The notes beneath the pieces were generated by a model that made no database searches, was not told the origin of the DNA, and worked only from the letters and a program-made list of their open reading frames with translations. A stretch of 16,358 bases of DNA from Bradyrhizobium sp. (lineage in GTDB: Bacteria > Pseudomonadota > Alphaproteobacteria > Rhizobiales > Xanthobacteraceae), in NCBI GenBank assembly GCA_028290305.1, contig JAQGKC010000461.1, forward strand, positions 1 through 16,358. Reading direction: 5' to 3'. Both the position numbers and the translations under genes were made by a program. Positions 6,753-14,187 of the stretch are shown piece after piece. Every line of letters starts with the position of its first letter. Positions within the stretch are counted from its first letter, which is position 1.

Positions 6753-8094
6753 TTTCGTCCGCACCACAACCTTCCGTTGGACCTCCATTGCGTTCGCCGT
6801 TTGCATTTTGCTCTTCTCGGCCTTCGTCTATTGGGAGGCTGCGGCTTATATGCTCGCGCGGATGGACGCTGCGATCGCCGAGGAAAGCCTGGTCATCGCG
6901 GCCGATACGCCGGACCGCCAGTTGGAGGCGATCGAAGACCGGCTGAGAGAGGATCCACGCCGCATCAAGCTTGCCGGGTTGTTCGGCGCGGATGGGCGTC
7001 GGATCGCCGGCAATCTGGAAAGCTTACCGCCGGGACTAACAGCCAACGCAACTGTCCAGACCGCGAAGGTCGTCAGGATCGACCCGCGCGGGCACGAGAC
7101 GATGACCGTCCGCGCCATCGCGCACGGTCTTCCGAACGGAAACGTGCTGGTGATAGCCCGTCACGATGGCGAACTTCAGGAACTGGCGGAAGTGGTGGCG
7201 CGCGCGCTGCTCGTGGCCCTGCCCTTCGCGATCGGCTTGAGCCTGGCCATCGGCGCCATTCTAAGCGTCCGCGTTCAACGGCGCGTCACGGATTTGAATG
7301 CTCTCGTCCGGCGCATCATATCGGGCAATCTGCGCGAGCGTATCCCGGTCTCCGGGCTCGATCATCCGTTCGATAAGCTTGCCGCAATCGCCAACGGCAT
7401 GTTGGGCGAAATCGAGGTCCTCGTCACCGAGATGGCCGGAGTCGGCAACGAGATCGCTCACGATCTGCGCACACCGCTCACCCGTGTGAGGATCGGCCTC
7501 GAGCGCGGCCGCGCCAACGCCACAACCCTGGCCGAGTTGCAATCCGTGACGGACCGGGCGATCGGTGGTCTCGATCAATCGTTGACCATCATAACAGCAC
7601 TGCTGCGGATCACCGAGATCGAGAACAGCCGAGGCAAAGCCAACTTCGGCGAGGTCGTCCTGGCGGATCTCGTGCAGGAAGTCGGGGACCTCTATGACCC
7701 GATTGCGGAAGACAAGCACGTCGCACTGCGAGTCGGGTCCGGCGATAGCGCAACAGCCTATTGCGATCGCGATCTTTTCTTCGAGGCACTGGCGAACCTG
7801 GTCGACAATGCGGTCAAATTCACACCCGCGGGTGGGTGCATCGATATTTCGTTGGTCCGTGGCGAGAAAGAAAACATCATTCGGGTCGCGGACACCGGCC
7901 CAGGAATAGGAGAAGACGAACGGGACGCTGTCATGCGGCGCTTCTATAGATCCGATAAAAGCCGAAATACGCAGGGATCAGGCTTGGGTCTGAGCCTCGT
8001 CTCCGCAATCGTGAAGCTGCACGGCTTCCGGCTAACACTGAACACTGGGGCGGGCTGCGTAGCCGAAATTGCCTGTCCTGTTCCGTCCAATTGA
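6739..8094 (+). CDS. Sensor histidine kinase (partner of the OmpR-type regulator)
   Basis: Inner-membrane kinase of about 451 residues. A first membrane helix lies at ~14-34, a short periplasmic domain at ~35-150 (with the block Ala-Gly-Leu-Phe...Arg-Ile-Ala-Gly-Asn-Leu-Glu-Ser), a second helix at ~152-177, then HAMP and HisKA with the phosphorylated His241 in His-Asp-Leu-Arg-Thr-Pro-Leu, and the ATPase domain with N box (Asn-Leu-Val-Asp-Asn-Ala), G1 (Asp-Thr-Gly-Pro-Gly-Ile-Gly) and G2 (Gly-Ser-Gly-Leu-Gly-Leu). I chose GTG 6739 because the product then begins like the paralogue at 10101 (Leu-Pro-x-Phe-Val-Arg-Thr-Thr-Thr-Phe-Arg); an ATG at 6712 adds nine residues. The gene overlaps the regulator by 14 bases, so the two are co-translated. 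The ligand is unknown. Confidence 0.92.
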   Translation: MNLPDFVRTTTFRWTSIAFAVCILLFSAFVYWEAAAYMLARMDAAIAEESLVIAADTPDRQLEAIEDRLREDPRRIKLAGLFGADGRRIAGNLESLPPGLTANATVQTAKVVRIDPRGHETMTVRAIAHGLPNGNVLVIARHDGELQELAEVVARALLVALPFAIGLSLAIGAILSVRVQRRVTDLNALVRRIISGNLRERIPVSGLDHPFDKLAAIANGMLGEIEVLVTEMAGVGNEIAHDLRTPLTRVRIGLERGRANATTLAELQSVTDRAIGGLDQSLTIITALLRITEIENSRGKANFGEVVLADLVQEVGDLYDPIAEDKHVALRVGSGDSATAYCDRDLFFEALANLVDNAVKFTPAGGCIDISLVRGEKENIIRVADTGPGIGEDERDAVMRRFYRSDKSRNTQGSGLGLSLVSAIVKLHGFRLTLNTGAGCVAEIACPVPSN

Positions 8095-8160
8095 TGCCGG
8101 CACCCCGGTCGAACCTTCTTTTTTTTGCAACAACGAAGCTGTCGTCCCCTTCGGTCGGAT

Positions 8161-8206
8161 CGCTGAATTCGTATTTAGTGGAAGTGCAGAGCCGGCCGAC
8201 CATCTT
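8161..8206 (+). promoter_or_regulatory. Promoter-like element, copy 4 (Gly/His-rich protein gene)
   Basis: CGCTGAA at 8161-8167, five bases, ATTTAGTGG at 8173-8181, then 18 bases and CCATCTT at 8200-8206. CTGAA and TTTAG form the imperfect dyad. It stands 88 bases before the ATG at 8294 and is the best promoter candidate for that gene. Confidence 0.42.
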
Positions 8207-8218
8207 CTCTTCATCGAA

Positions 8219-8259
8219 CCGTCGACACCGGCGTCAGCTTACAGCGGCGCTGTCGACGG
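8219..8259. repeat. Perfect 9-base inverted repeat before the Gly/His-rich gene
   Basis: CCGTCGACA at 8219-8227 and TGTCGACGG at 8251-8259, separated by 23 bases. The repeat ends 34 bases before the ATG at 8294 and falls in the expected 5' untranslated leader, so it could be an mRNA stem or a paired operator. Confidence 0.6.
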
Positions 8260-8293
8260 ACCGGAGATACAGTTCTACTGAAAGGATGATGTT

Positions 8294-8701
8294 ATGAAGA
8301 AGCGAATGATGATGACGATCCTGGCGAGCGCTCTGCTGGCCGGCAGCTTGCTTGCGACCGACGCCCAGGCCCGCGGTGGCGGCGGCGGCGGAGGCCATAT
8401 GGGCGGCGGTGGAGGTCATATGGGTGGTGGCTTCGGCGGTCACGTGGGTGGCTTTGGCGGCCACGTCGGTGGTCTCGGTGGCCATCTGGGCGGCGCAACT
8501 GGAGGGCGTGTGAGCGGCCTCGAAGACTCTCACATTGGACCTGGAACGCGAACCGGCTCTCTCGGCTTCGGTTCAAGGCATCACATGGCGCACCGTTACG
8601 GCGGCTTTTACGACGACGACGGCCTTTACGATGATGGTCTCGGCTGTTCGAATCTCGATTATCCTTACGTGCATCATCACTGGCTGCCCAGCTGCAGCTA
8701 G
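8294..8701 (+). CDS. Small exported Gly/His-rich protein
   Basis: A 135-residue protein with a Sec-type signal peptide: Lys2-Lys3-Arg4, a hydrophobic core and an Ala-Gln-Ala cleavage site near residue 26. The mature part opens with a run of glycines and about six copies of a Gly-Gly-His-x-Gly-Gly type repeat (x = Met, Val or Leu; residues ~28-66), then an ordinary stretch, an Asp/Gly/Tyr patch and a C-terminal end with His-His-His and two cysteines. The many histidines suggest metal binding, but no function is known. AAAGGA stands 7 bases before the ATG. A four-codon frame (ATG at 8286) ends in a TGA that overlaps this ATG (ATGA), which may couple or damp translation. It lies between the two kinase genes and may be a target of the system. 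Confidence 0.8.
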   Translation: MKKRMMMTILASALLAGSLLATDAQARGGGGGGGHMGGGGGHMGGGFGGHVGGFGGHVGGLGGHLGGATGGRVSGLEDSHIGPGTRTGSLGFGSRHHMAHRYGGFYDDDGLYDDGLGCSNLDYPYVHHHWLPSCS

Positions 8702-8726
8702 GTCGTTGCAGCTACGCGGCTCAAGG

Positions 8727-8754
8727 TGGTTCGAACAACATGGTTCGAGCAACC
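8727..8754 (+). repeat. Tandem 14-base direct repeat upstream of the sigma factor gene
   Basis: TGGTTCGAACAACA (8727-8740) is followed at once by TGGTTCGAGCAACC (8741-8754), 12 of 14 bases equal. The first unit contains the palindrome GTTCGAAC. It lies between the Gly/His-rich gene and the sigma gene; use as a binding site is possible but unproven. Confidence 0.6.
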
Positions 8755-8859
8755 TTCCGCTCTCATTTTCCGAAATCGGCGGCTGACGCAGCACAACGCA
8801 GCGTGGGCCGCCGCTTGTTGAGGAGGTCACCCGAACGAACTCTCTCAGCGAATTTAATG

Positions 8860-8905
8860 TCCTAAAGGCCAATTTAATAGCCGCCGGACGGTCCGCCGTT
8901 ATCTT
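8860..8905 (+). promoter_or_regulatory. Promoter-like element, copy 5 (rpoH-like gene)
   Basis: TCCTAAA at 8860-8866, five bases, ATTTAATAG at 8872-8880, then 18 bases and TTATCTT at 8899-8905. With TATCTT as the -10, the CTAAA/TTTAA dyad is centred near -42, the class II activator position. A half copy (CGAATTTAAT) begins at 8849, 20 bases upstream. The predicted start of transcription is about 70 bases before the ATG at 8982. Confidence 0.5.
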
Positions 8906-8981
8906 TTGGCTATCGCCTGCGACGCATCGCCAATGGGATGAGCGTCACAAGGCACCCACGGTTCCACAAGGAGCGGTTGAG

Positions 8982-9929
8982 ATGAACGTCGACGCGACCA
9001 GCACAAATCATTCCGGACTTACGGCCCGCATATCGTTTCCGACCAGTCGCCGGCCCGCCTCCGCTGTCAGGGGGGCAGGTTCAGGCTATTTAGGTGATAT
9101 CCGGCGTTTCTCGATGCTCGAGAAGGAACAGGAGTACAAGCTCGCCATGCGCTGGCGAGAGCATGGCGATCGCAAGGCTGCTGACCAGATCGTTACCAGC
9201 CATCTGCGTCTGGCCGCCAAAATCGCGATGAACTACCGCGGCTACGGTCTGCCGCTTTCGGAGATCATATCCGAAGGCAATATCGGCCTGATGCAGGCCA
9301 TCAATCGCTTCGAACCCGAGAGAGGCTTCCGCTTCGCCACCTATGCGATCTGGTGGATCAGAGCCTCGATTCAGGATTATATTTTGCGATCCTGGTCACT
9401 TGTGAAGATCGGCACCACCGCAAGCCAGAAAAAGCTGTTCTTCAAGCTTCGCTCGGCCAAGGCCAAGATCGCAGCTATCGAGAATACCGATCTGCGACCC
9501 GAGCAGGTCACGGCGATTGCGACCGACCTCGGCGTGAAGGATCAGGATGTCATCGATATGAATCGGCGCCTGGGCGGAGACGCATCGCTGAACGCAACAG
9601 TCCACGACGAAGGCAATTCCGCGGAGTGGCAGGATTATCTCGTCGATGAGAGCCCCTCGCCGGAAGCGATCGTGGTCGAACATGACGAGATGGGTCACCG
9701 GCACGAAGCACTGGCCCGCGCAATTGGCGTCCTCAACCATCGTGAGAGGCGCATCTTCGAGGCACGCCATCTCATCGATGAACCGAAGACGTTGGAAGAC
9801 CTTTCGGTAGAATTCAACGTGTCCCGGGAACGCGTCCGGCAGATTGAGGTGCGGGCATTCGAGAAGGTACAGACTGCCGCCAGAAAATCCGTCAAGGAGC
9901 GGCGTGCGCGGGTGACGATGCACGCATAG
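8982..9929 (+). CDS. rpoH: RpoH-type (sigma-32 family) alternative sigma factor
   Basis: A 315-residue sigma factor of the heat-shock group. Region 1.2/2.1 begins near 38; regions 2.2-2.4 carry Gly-Asn-Ile-Gly-Leu-Met-Gln-Ala, Phe-Ala-Thr-Tyr-Ala-Ile-Trp-Trp-Ile-Arg and Ile-Leu-Arg-Ser-Trp-Ser-Leu-Val-Lys; the RpoH box, Gln-Lys-Lys-Leu-Phe-Phe-Lys-Leu-Arg, lies at 149-157; region 4.2 with Val-Ser-Arg-Glu-Arg-Val-Arg-Gln-Ile-Glu is near the end. The N-terminal ~35 residues (Ser/Arg/Pro-rich) extend beyond the usual RpoH start, but AAGGAG stands 8 bases before the ATG at 8982 and supports it. Alphaproteobacteria often hold several rpoH copies; this one is probably accessory, given its setting between two sister kinases and no chaperone genes. 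Confidence 0.9.
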   Translation: MNVDATSTNHSGLTARISFPTSRRPASAVRGAGSGYLGDIRRFSMLEKEQEYKLAMRWREHGDRKAADQIVTSHLRLAAKIAMNYRGYGLPLSEIISEGNIGLMQAINRFEPERGFRFATYAIWWIRASIQDYILRSWSLVKIGTTASQKKLFFKLRSAKAKIAAIENTDLRPEQVTAIATDLGVKDQDVIDMNRRLGGDASLNATVHDEGNSAEWQDYLVDESPSPEAIVVEHDEMGHRHEALARAIGVLNHRERRIFEARHLIDEPKTLEDLSVEFNVSRERVRQIEVRAFEKVQTAARKSVKERRARVTMHA

Positions 9930-10100
9930 CTGTTCGCCGGTTCTTGCTATAGCACTGCACGCCCCAAATCTCGCTCGCAAAACCAAGCCGGGGTTACCTG
10001 AAGCAGGAGTTGCAGCGGTTCCATCAGCGATTCGCAAGGAACATGGAAATGAGCTAAGCTGGTTGCCAAGGAAAATGCGCTTCACGCAGCCAGCTATGTC

Positions 10101-11540
10101 ATGGGTCTTCCTGAGTTTGTGCGTACAACCACTTTTCGCTCGGCGGCCGTGGCCGCCGGTGCCTTTGCCGTCTTCGTTCTTGTGCTGTTCGGCTTCATTT
10201 ACTGGAAGACCGACCGTTACTTGATCGCGCGCTCCGATCGCGTCATCACCTCACAATTGAACGTGATGTCGGCATTGCCGCTTCAGCGAAAAGCGGATGT
10301 GATCGAATATCAGCTGAGCGAGGATCCGCGAGGCGTCCAGTTCGCGGGCCTGTTTCGTCCGGATGGGAGCCGGATCGCGGGCAATCTTGAAAGCCTGCCG
10401 CCCGGCCTCACGCTCGATGATTCCGTACAAAGCACCGAGGTGAAAAGAAGCGGCCCGCACGGCGTCGAAACGCGTGTCGTTCGCGCCGTCGGAAGGCATC
10501 TGCCTGGTGGCGAAGTGCTCGTCATTGGCCGCGATGTCGATGAAGCCCTCGAAATATCCAGGGTTGTCAGCCAGGCGCTGGCGCTCGGTCTAATCCCGGC
10601 TCTCGTGCTTTGCCTCGCGGTGGGTGCACTTCTGAGCCTGCGCGTCGAGAGACGGATCGCAGACGTCAACCAGCGGGTTCAGCGCATCGTCGCTGGAAAC
10701 CTGCGCGAACGCCTGCCACGCCAGGCAAGAGACGACCCGTTCTCCAAGCTTGCGGCCATCGTCAATGGTATGCTCGACGAGATCGAGACCCTCATTCATG
10801 CCATTTCCGGAATTGGCAACGACATCGCCCATGATCTGCGCACCCCGCTCACGCGCGTGCGTTTGATACTCGAACGCGGTCGTAGCAATGCCGAGACACT
10901 GGAGCAGCTTCAGCTCATCACAGACAGGGCAGTTGCCGGAATCGATCAATCGCTGGCAATTACTACAGCCCTCTTGCGGCTTGCCGAGATCGAAAACAGC
11001 CGCCGGTCGGCCGGTTTCGGCGAGGTGGCGCTCGCGGACCTCGTGCGAGAGGTTGGCGACCTCTACGAGCCAATTGCGGATAACAAGGGTATCAGCCTGC
11101 ACATCGACCTAGCGCACACACCGACGGTGAACGGTGACCGCGACTTGCTGATGGAGGCCGTCGTCAACCTCGTCGACAACGCAGTCAAATTTACGCCGGA
11201 GGGAGGCCGCGTGGAAATCGCGCTGCTCCGTGGCAGCGCTGAAAGCATCGTGCGCGTCAAGGACACTGGATCGGGAATCAGCGAGGCCGAACGCGATATC
11301 GTCCTGAAGCGGTTCTATCGATCGGACAAGCTGAGAAGCGCGCCCGGATTCGGCCTCGGCCTCAATCTTGTGGCTGCGATCGTCAAGCTGCACGGCTTTC
11401 GGTTGACGATCCATCCGGGTTCCGGCTGTGTGGTCGAGATCGCCAGTCCGGATCAAAACACCAATGATGAAGCCAGGCCGGAGCGGTCGAAACCGCCGCG
11501 GCCTGTTGCCTTGCTAACCACGCGCGTTACCACTGAGTGA
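10101..11540 (+). CDS. Orphan sensor histidine kinase, paralogue of the kinase at 6739
   Basis: Inner-membrane kinase, 479 residues. Membrane helices lie at ~14-35 and ~155-180 around a periplasmic domain that keeps the block Arg-Ile-Ala-Gly-Asn-Leu-Glu-Ser-Leu-Pro-Pro-Gly-Leu-Thr. HAMP, HisKA with His244 in His-Asp-Leu-Arg-Thr-Pro-Leu, N box, G1 and G2 (Gly-Phe-Gly-Leu-Gly-Leu, where the sister kinase has Gly-Ser-Gly) follow. It matches the kinase at 6739 over its whole length, with long identical stretches, so the two arose by duplication. It differs by a C-terminal tail of about 30 residues rich in Arg/Pro. There is no regulator gene beside it, so it may feed the same regulator at 6075. 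No good ribosome site is seen before the ATG. Confidence 0.9.
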   Translation: MGLPEFVRTTTFRSAAVAAGAFAVFVLVLFGFIYWKTDRYLIARSDRVITSQLNVMSALPLQRKADVIEYQLSEDPRGVQFAGLFRPDGSRIAGNLESLPPGLTLDDSVQSTEVKRSGPHGVETRVVRAVGRHLPGGEVLVIGRDVDEALEISRVVSQALALGLIPALVLCLAVGALLSLRVERRIADVNQRVQRIVAGNLRERLPRQARDDPFSKLAAIVNGMLDEIETLIHAISGIGNDIAHDLRTPLTRVRLILERGRSNAETLEQLQLITDRAVAGIDQSLAITTALLRLAEIENSRRSAGFGEVALADLVREVGDLYEPIADNKGISLHIDLAHTPTVNGDRDLLMEAVVNLVDNAVKFTPEGGRVEIALLRGSAESIVRVKDTGSGISEAERDIVLKRFYRSDKLRSAPGFGLGLNLVAAIVKLHGFRLTIHPGSGCVVEIASPDQNTNDEARPERSKPPRPVALLTTRVTTE

Positions 11541-11572
11541 CGTCCAACCGAGCTGTCGCGCCCGAAGGGTTC

Positions 11573-13870
11573 TTAATTAGATGCCGCGCGCAAGAAGACC
11601 GGCGTGGATTTGAATGACGGAGTTCCTGACTTGGCATCGTAGTGGTCAAAGGCGACCAGAACGTTTGCTTCCGGATAATATGCCGCAACCGATCCCTCGG
11701 CGATGTTGTAGGCAACAGCGGTCAGACCACGCATCGTGCGTTCCGGGCCTGCCGCCTCCTTATGGGACACGACCGTGATGTCGATACGATCGCCGTGCTT
11801 CAATCCGCGCCGGGAAAGATCCTTCTGATTGACGAACACCACGTCGCGCCGGCCGGTGATCCCGCGGTACCGGTCGTTCATGCCGTAGATCGTCGTGTTG
11901 TACTGATCATGGCTTCGAATGGTGGTGAGCGTGAGGACTTCGCGATCGGAAGGCTGCGGATCTTCGACGAGGCCGGGATACACAAGAAAATTGGCTTTCC
12001 CGGTAGGCGTCAGCCATTCCCGCTCGGAAGCGGCAATGTATAGCCGAAATCCTCCCGGCTTTTTTATGCGGTTGTTGAAATCGGCGAACGCGGGAAACAC
12101 GCCCTCGATGGCGTCACGGATCTTGCCGTAGTCCGAAATCAACTCCGCCCATTTCACACGGGTACGAGGCAAGGTTGCCAGCGCCATCCCTGCGATGATG
12201 GCCGGTTCGGACTTCAGGTGTTCCGATGCCGGCTTCAGGCCGCCATGGGAAGCGTGCACCATCGACATCGAATCCTCGACGGTTACCGACTGGCGTATGC
12301 CGCCCTGCAAATCGATTTCCGTACGGCCAAGGCAGGGCAGGATAAAGGATTGCTTCGCCAGCAGCAGATGCGAGCGGTTGAGCTTGGTCGCGATATGCAC
12401 CGCAAGATCGAGATTTCGCATGGCCTTGAATGTCACTTCCGGGTCCGACATCGCGACGGCAAGGTTGCCGCCGAGGCATATCAGCGCCTTCGAGCGGCCG
12501 TCCCGTATCGCCTCGACCGCCTCAAGTGCATCATGGCCCTTCTCGCGTGGCGGTTCAAAGCCGAAGACACGGGCAATGCCGTCGAGCAACGCGTCATTCG
12601 GAACCTCGGTAATTCCGACGGTGCGATCTCCCTGCACATTCGAGTGGCCGCGCAATGGGGATATGCCGGCGCCTTTCCTTCCAATGTTACCCCGAAGCAG
12701 CAGCAGGTTGGCGATCTGCTGGACGTTGCCGGTACCATGGCGGTGCTGCGTAATGCCCATGCCGTAATTGATGATGACCCGATTTGCCTTGGCATAAATG
12801 TCGGTCACCTCCTCGATGGCCGTGCGCGCGAGCCCGGAAGCCTCTTCGATCGCATCCCAGGGGGTCGCGTTGATATCTGCCAGCAGCGCATCGATTCCGG
12901 TCGTATGGGGTTCGATAAATTGACGATCCAGAACGCCGGGGCCGCCCGCTGCCCGATTTTCGTCATCGAGCGCCACCAGGGCCTTCATCATCCCCTTCAG
13001 CACGGCGACATCGCCTCCGACTTTCACGAGATAGTAGGATGACGCAATCGGCGTCGAACCGCCCGTCAGCATCTCGACGGGATTTTGCGGCGCTGTGAAG
13101 CGCTCAAGCCCGCGTTCGCGAAGCGGATTGAACGCGATGATCGGCACGCCGCGCTTCGAGGCTTCGCGCAGAGTCGTCAGCATGCGCGGGTGATTGGTTC
13201 CTGGATTGTGACCGATACAAAAAATCGCGTCGCTGTGATCGAAATCCTCGAGGGTCACTGTTCCCTTGCCGACGCCGATCGATTCCGGCAGGCCGACGCT
13301 CGTCGCCTCATGGCACATGTTCGAGCAGTCAGGAAAGTTGTTGGTTCCGTATTCCCGTGCGAACAACTGGTATAGAAACGCGGCCTCATTGGACGCCCGG
13401 CCGGACGTATAAAACTCCGCCATGTTGGGATCCGGCAGGGCACGCAAGGCGGCGCCGATCCTGGCCAGCGCCTCATCCCACGAAATCGGCAGGTACCGGT
13501 CCGTGTCGCGGTCATAGGCCATCGGATGGGTCAGGCGTCCTTCATTTTCCAGATCGAAGTCACGCCAGGTCCACAGTTCGCTCACGCTATGCGCCGCGAA
13601 GAAGTCGGGCGTCGTCCGCTTCGACGTCGCCTCCCATGACACCGCCTTGGCTCCATTTTCGCAAAATTCGAATGACGACGTGTGTTTCGGGTCAGGCCAC
13701 GCGCAGCCGGGGCAATCGAACCCCTGCGGCTGGTTCATGGTCAGCAATCCCTGCGTTTCACGAACCACCGCCATCTGGCCACGGACCGCCTTTGCGACCG
13801 CCTCAAGTGCGCCCCATCCCGCCGCCGCCCCATCGTAATTGCCGATGCCCGCCAGATCGTCCTTGCTCAT
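11573..13870 (-). CDS. ydeP: FdhF/YdeP-family molybdopterin oxidoreductase
   Basis: Large molybdoenzyme of the DMSO-reductase superfamily, 765 residues, nearly as long as E. coli YdeP. The N-terminal Gly-Phe-Asp-Cys53-Pro-Gly-Cys56-Ala-Trp-Pro-Asp-Pro and Cys70 are the family's cysteines for an iron-sulfur cluster; Asn-Met-Cys187-His-Glu sits where formate dehydrogenases carry the Cys or Sec ligand of molybdenum; Gly-His-Asn-Pro-Gly-Thr-Asn-His and Arg-Gly-His-Ser-Asn-Val-Gln-Gly are cofactor-binding motifs, and a C-terminal molydopterin-dinucleotide domain closes the chain. No signal peptide: cytoplasmic. The ATG at 13870 is chosen over a TTG five codons earlier because GAGGAGG stands 6 bases before it. 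In E. coli YdeP aids acid resistance; its reaction is not settled, though formate oxidation is plausible. FdhD at 4821 may mature it. It is convergent with the second kinase. Confidence 0.92.
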   Translation of the reverse strand: MSKDDLAGIGNYDGAAAGWGALEAVAKAVRGQMAVVRETQGLLTMNQPQGFDCPGCAWPDPKHTSSFEFCENGAKAVSWEATSKRTTPDFFAAHSVSELWTWRDFDLENEGRLTHPMAYDRDTDRYLPISWDEALARIGAALRALPDPNMAEFYTSGRASNEAAFLYQLFAREYGTNNFPDCSNMCHEATSVGLPESIGVGKGTVTLEDFDHSDAIFCIGHNPGTNHPRMLTTLREASKRGVPIIAFNPLRERGLERFTAPQNPVEMLTGGSTPIASSYYLVKVGGDVAVLKGMMKALVALDDENRAAGGPGVLDRQFIEPHTTGIDALLADINATPWDAIEEASGLARTAIEEVTDIYAKANRVIINYGMGITQHRHGTGNVQQIANLLLLRGNIGRKGAGISPLRGHSNVQGDRTVGITEVPNDALLDGIARVFGFEPPREKGHDALEAVEAIRDGRSKALICLGGNLAVAMSDPEVTFKAMRNLDLAVHIATKLNRSHLLLAKQSFILPCLGRTEIDLQGGIRQSVTVEDSMSMVHASHGGLKPASEHLKSEPAIIAGMALATLPRTRVKWAELISDYGKIRDAIEGVFPAFADFNNRIKKPGGFRLYIAASEREWLTPTGKANFLVYPGLVEDPQPSDREVLTLTTIRSHDQYNTTIYGMNDRYRGITGRRDVVFVNQKDLSRRGLKHGDRIDITVVSHKEAAGPERTMRGLTAVAYNIAEGSVAAYYPEANVLVAFDHYDAKSGTPSFKSTPVFLRAASN

Positions 13871-13962
13871 CGCATGCCTCCTCAATTCCCGTCGGTCACT
13901 TCACAAGACATCACTTCACGGAGATGCCACTGGACCAACAGCGCGACAACGCCGACCAGCCT

Positions 13963-14066
13963 AAGTAAATTCGATTTTAATGTTCGTTGTGATTGCGCCC
14001 CGGCGATTCAATTTCTTGCTGAATCGATCGCCCCAATAGTTGCAGGCATAAATTCGTTTTTAATTG
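13963..14066. promoter_or_regulatory. Two weaker copies of the dyad motif, 83 bases apart
   Basis: TAAA-TTCGA-TTTTAAT (core 13966-13981) and TAAA-TTCGT-TTTTAATTG (core 14049-14066) share the spacing of the CTRAA-N5-ATTTARTRG elements and share the core TAAATTCG with the opposite strand of 5695-5702. As the motif is a near dyad, direction is uncertain. Only the second has a -10-like ATACTCT in about the right place on the plus strand (14085-14091). Confidence 0.3.
14004..14026. repeat. Inverted repeat between the two dyad motifs
   Basis: CGATTCA at 14004-14010 and TGAATCG at 14020-14026 around a 9-base loop. It lies between the two weaker motif copies. It may be an operator; no T run follows on either strand. 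Confidence 0.45.
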
Positions 14067-14187
14067 AGGCATCCCGCGCGATTAATACTCTTAAGCCTGA
14101 CAATTCATCCAGGGACACCCGAGCAGCTAGAGCGCAGCCAATCGGCGGAAGTTGCCCCCTCTCGTCCCAATTCGACGGAGCAGTGTC

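Larger units (their letters stand above)
13871..14187. other. Divergent intergenic region before the YdeP-like gene
   Basis: About 317 bases, markedly AT-rich between 13960 and 14110, with no supported gene. It contains the YdeP-like gene's strong ribosome site (GAGGAGG on the minus strand, 13877-13883), two copies of the AT-rich dyad motif (13963-14066) and a 7-base inverted repeat (14004-14026). It should carry the promoter of the YdeP-like gene and possibly one for the small secreted protein. Confidence 0.5.

Noticed and set aside
8096..8126. Possible intrinsic terminator after the first kinase: a T run at 8119-8126 behind a CCGG dyad.
   Set aside because: The stem is only four or five pairs and ends about ten bases before the T run, too weak to claim.
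8727..8754. GGTTCGA sequences resembling the T-loop of a tRNA, perhaps a tRNA fragment or attachment site.
   Set aside because: No acceptor, D or anticodon stems can be found on either side; the match is only the short T-loop word.
10038..10064. GGAAC followed by GGTT before the second kinase, like an EcfG (general stress sigma) promoter.
   Set aside because: The spacing is 18 bases, and the -10 would need CGTT at 16-17; the fit is too poor to list.
12218..13042. A 274-codon plus-strand frame inside the YdeP-like gene.
   Set aside because: It lies wholly opposite a conserved molybdopterin oxidoreductase and shows no domain of its own.
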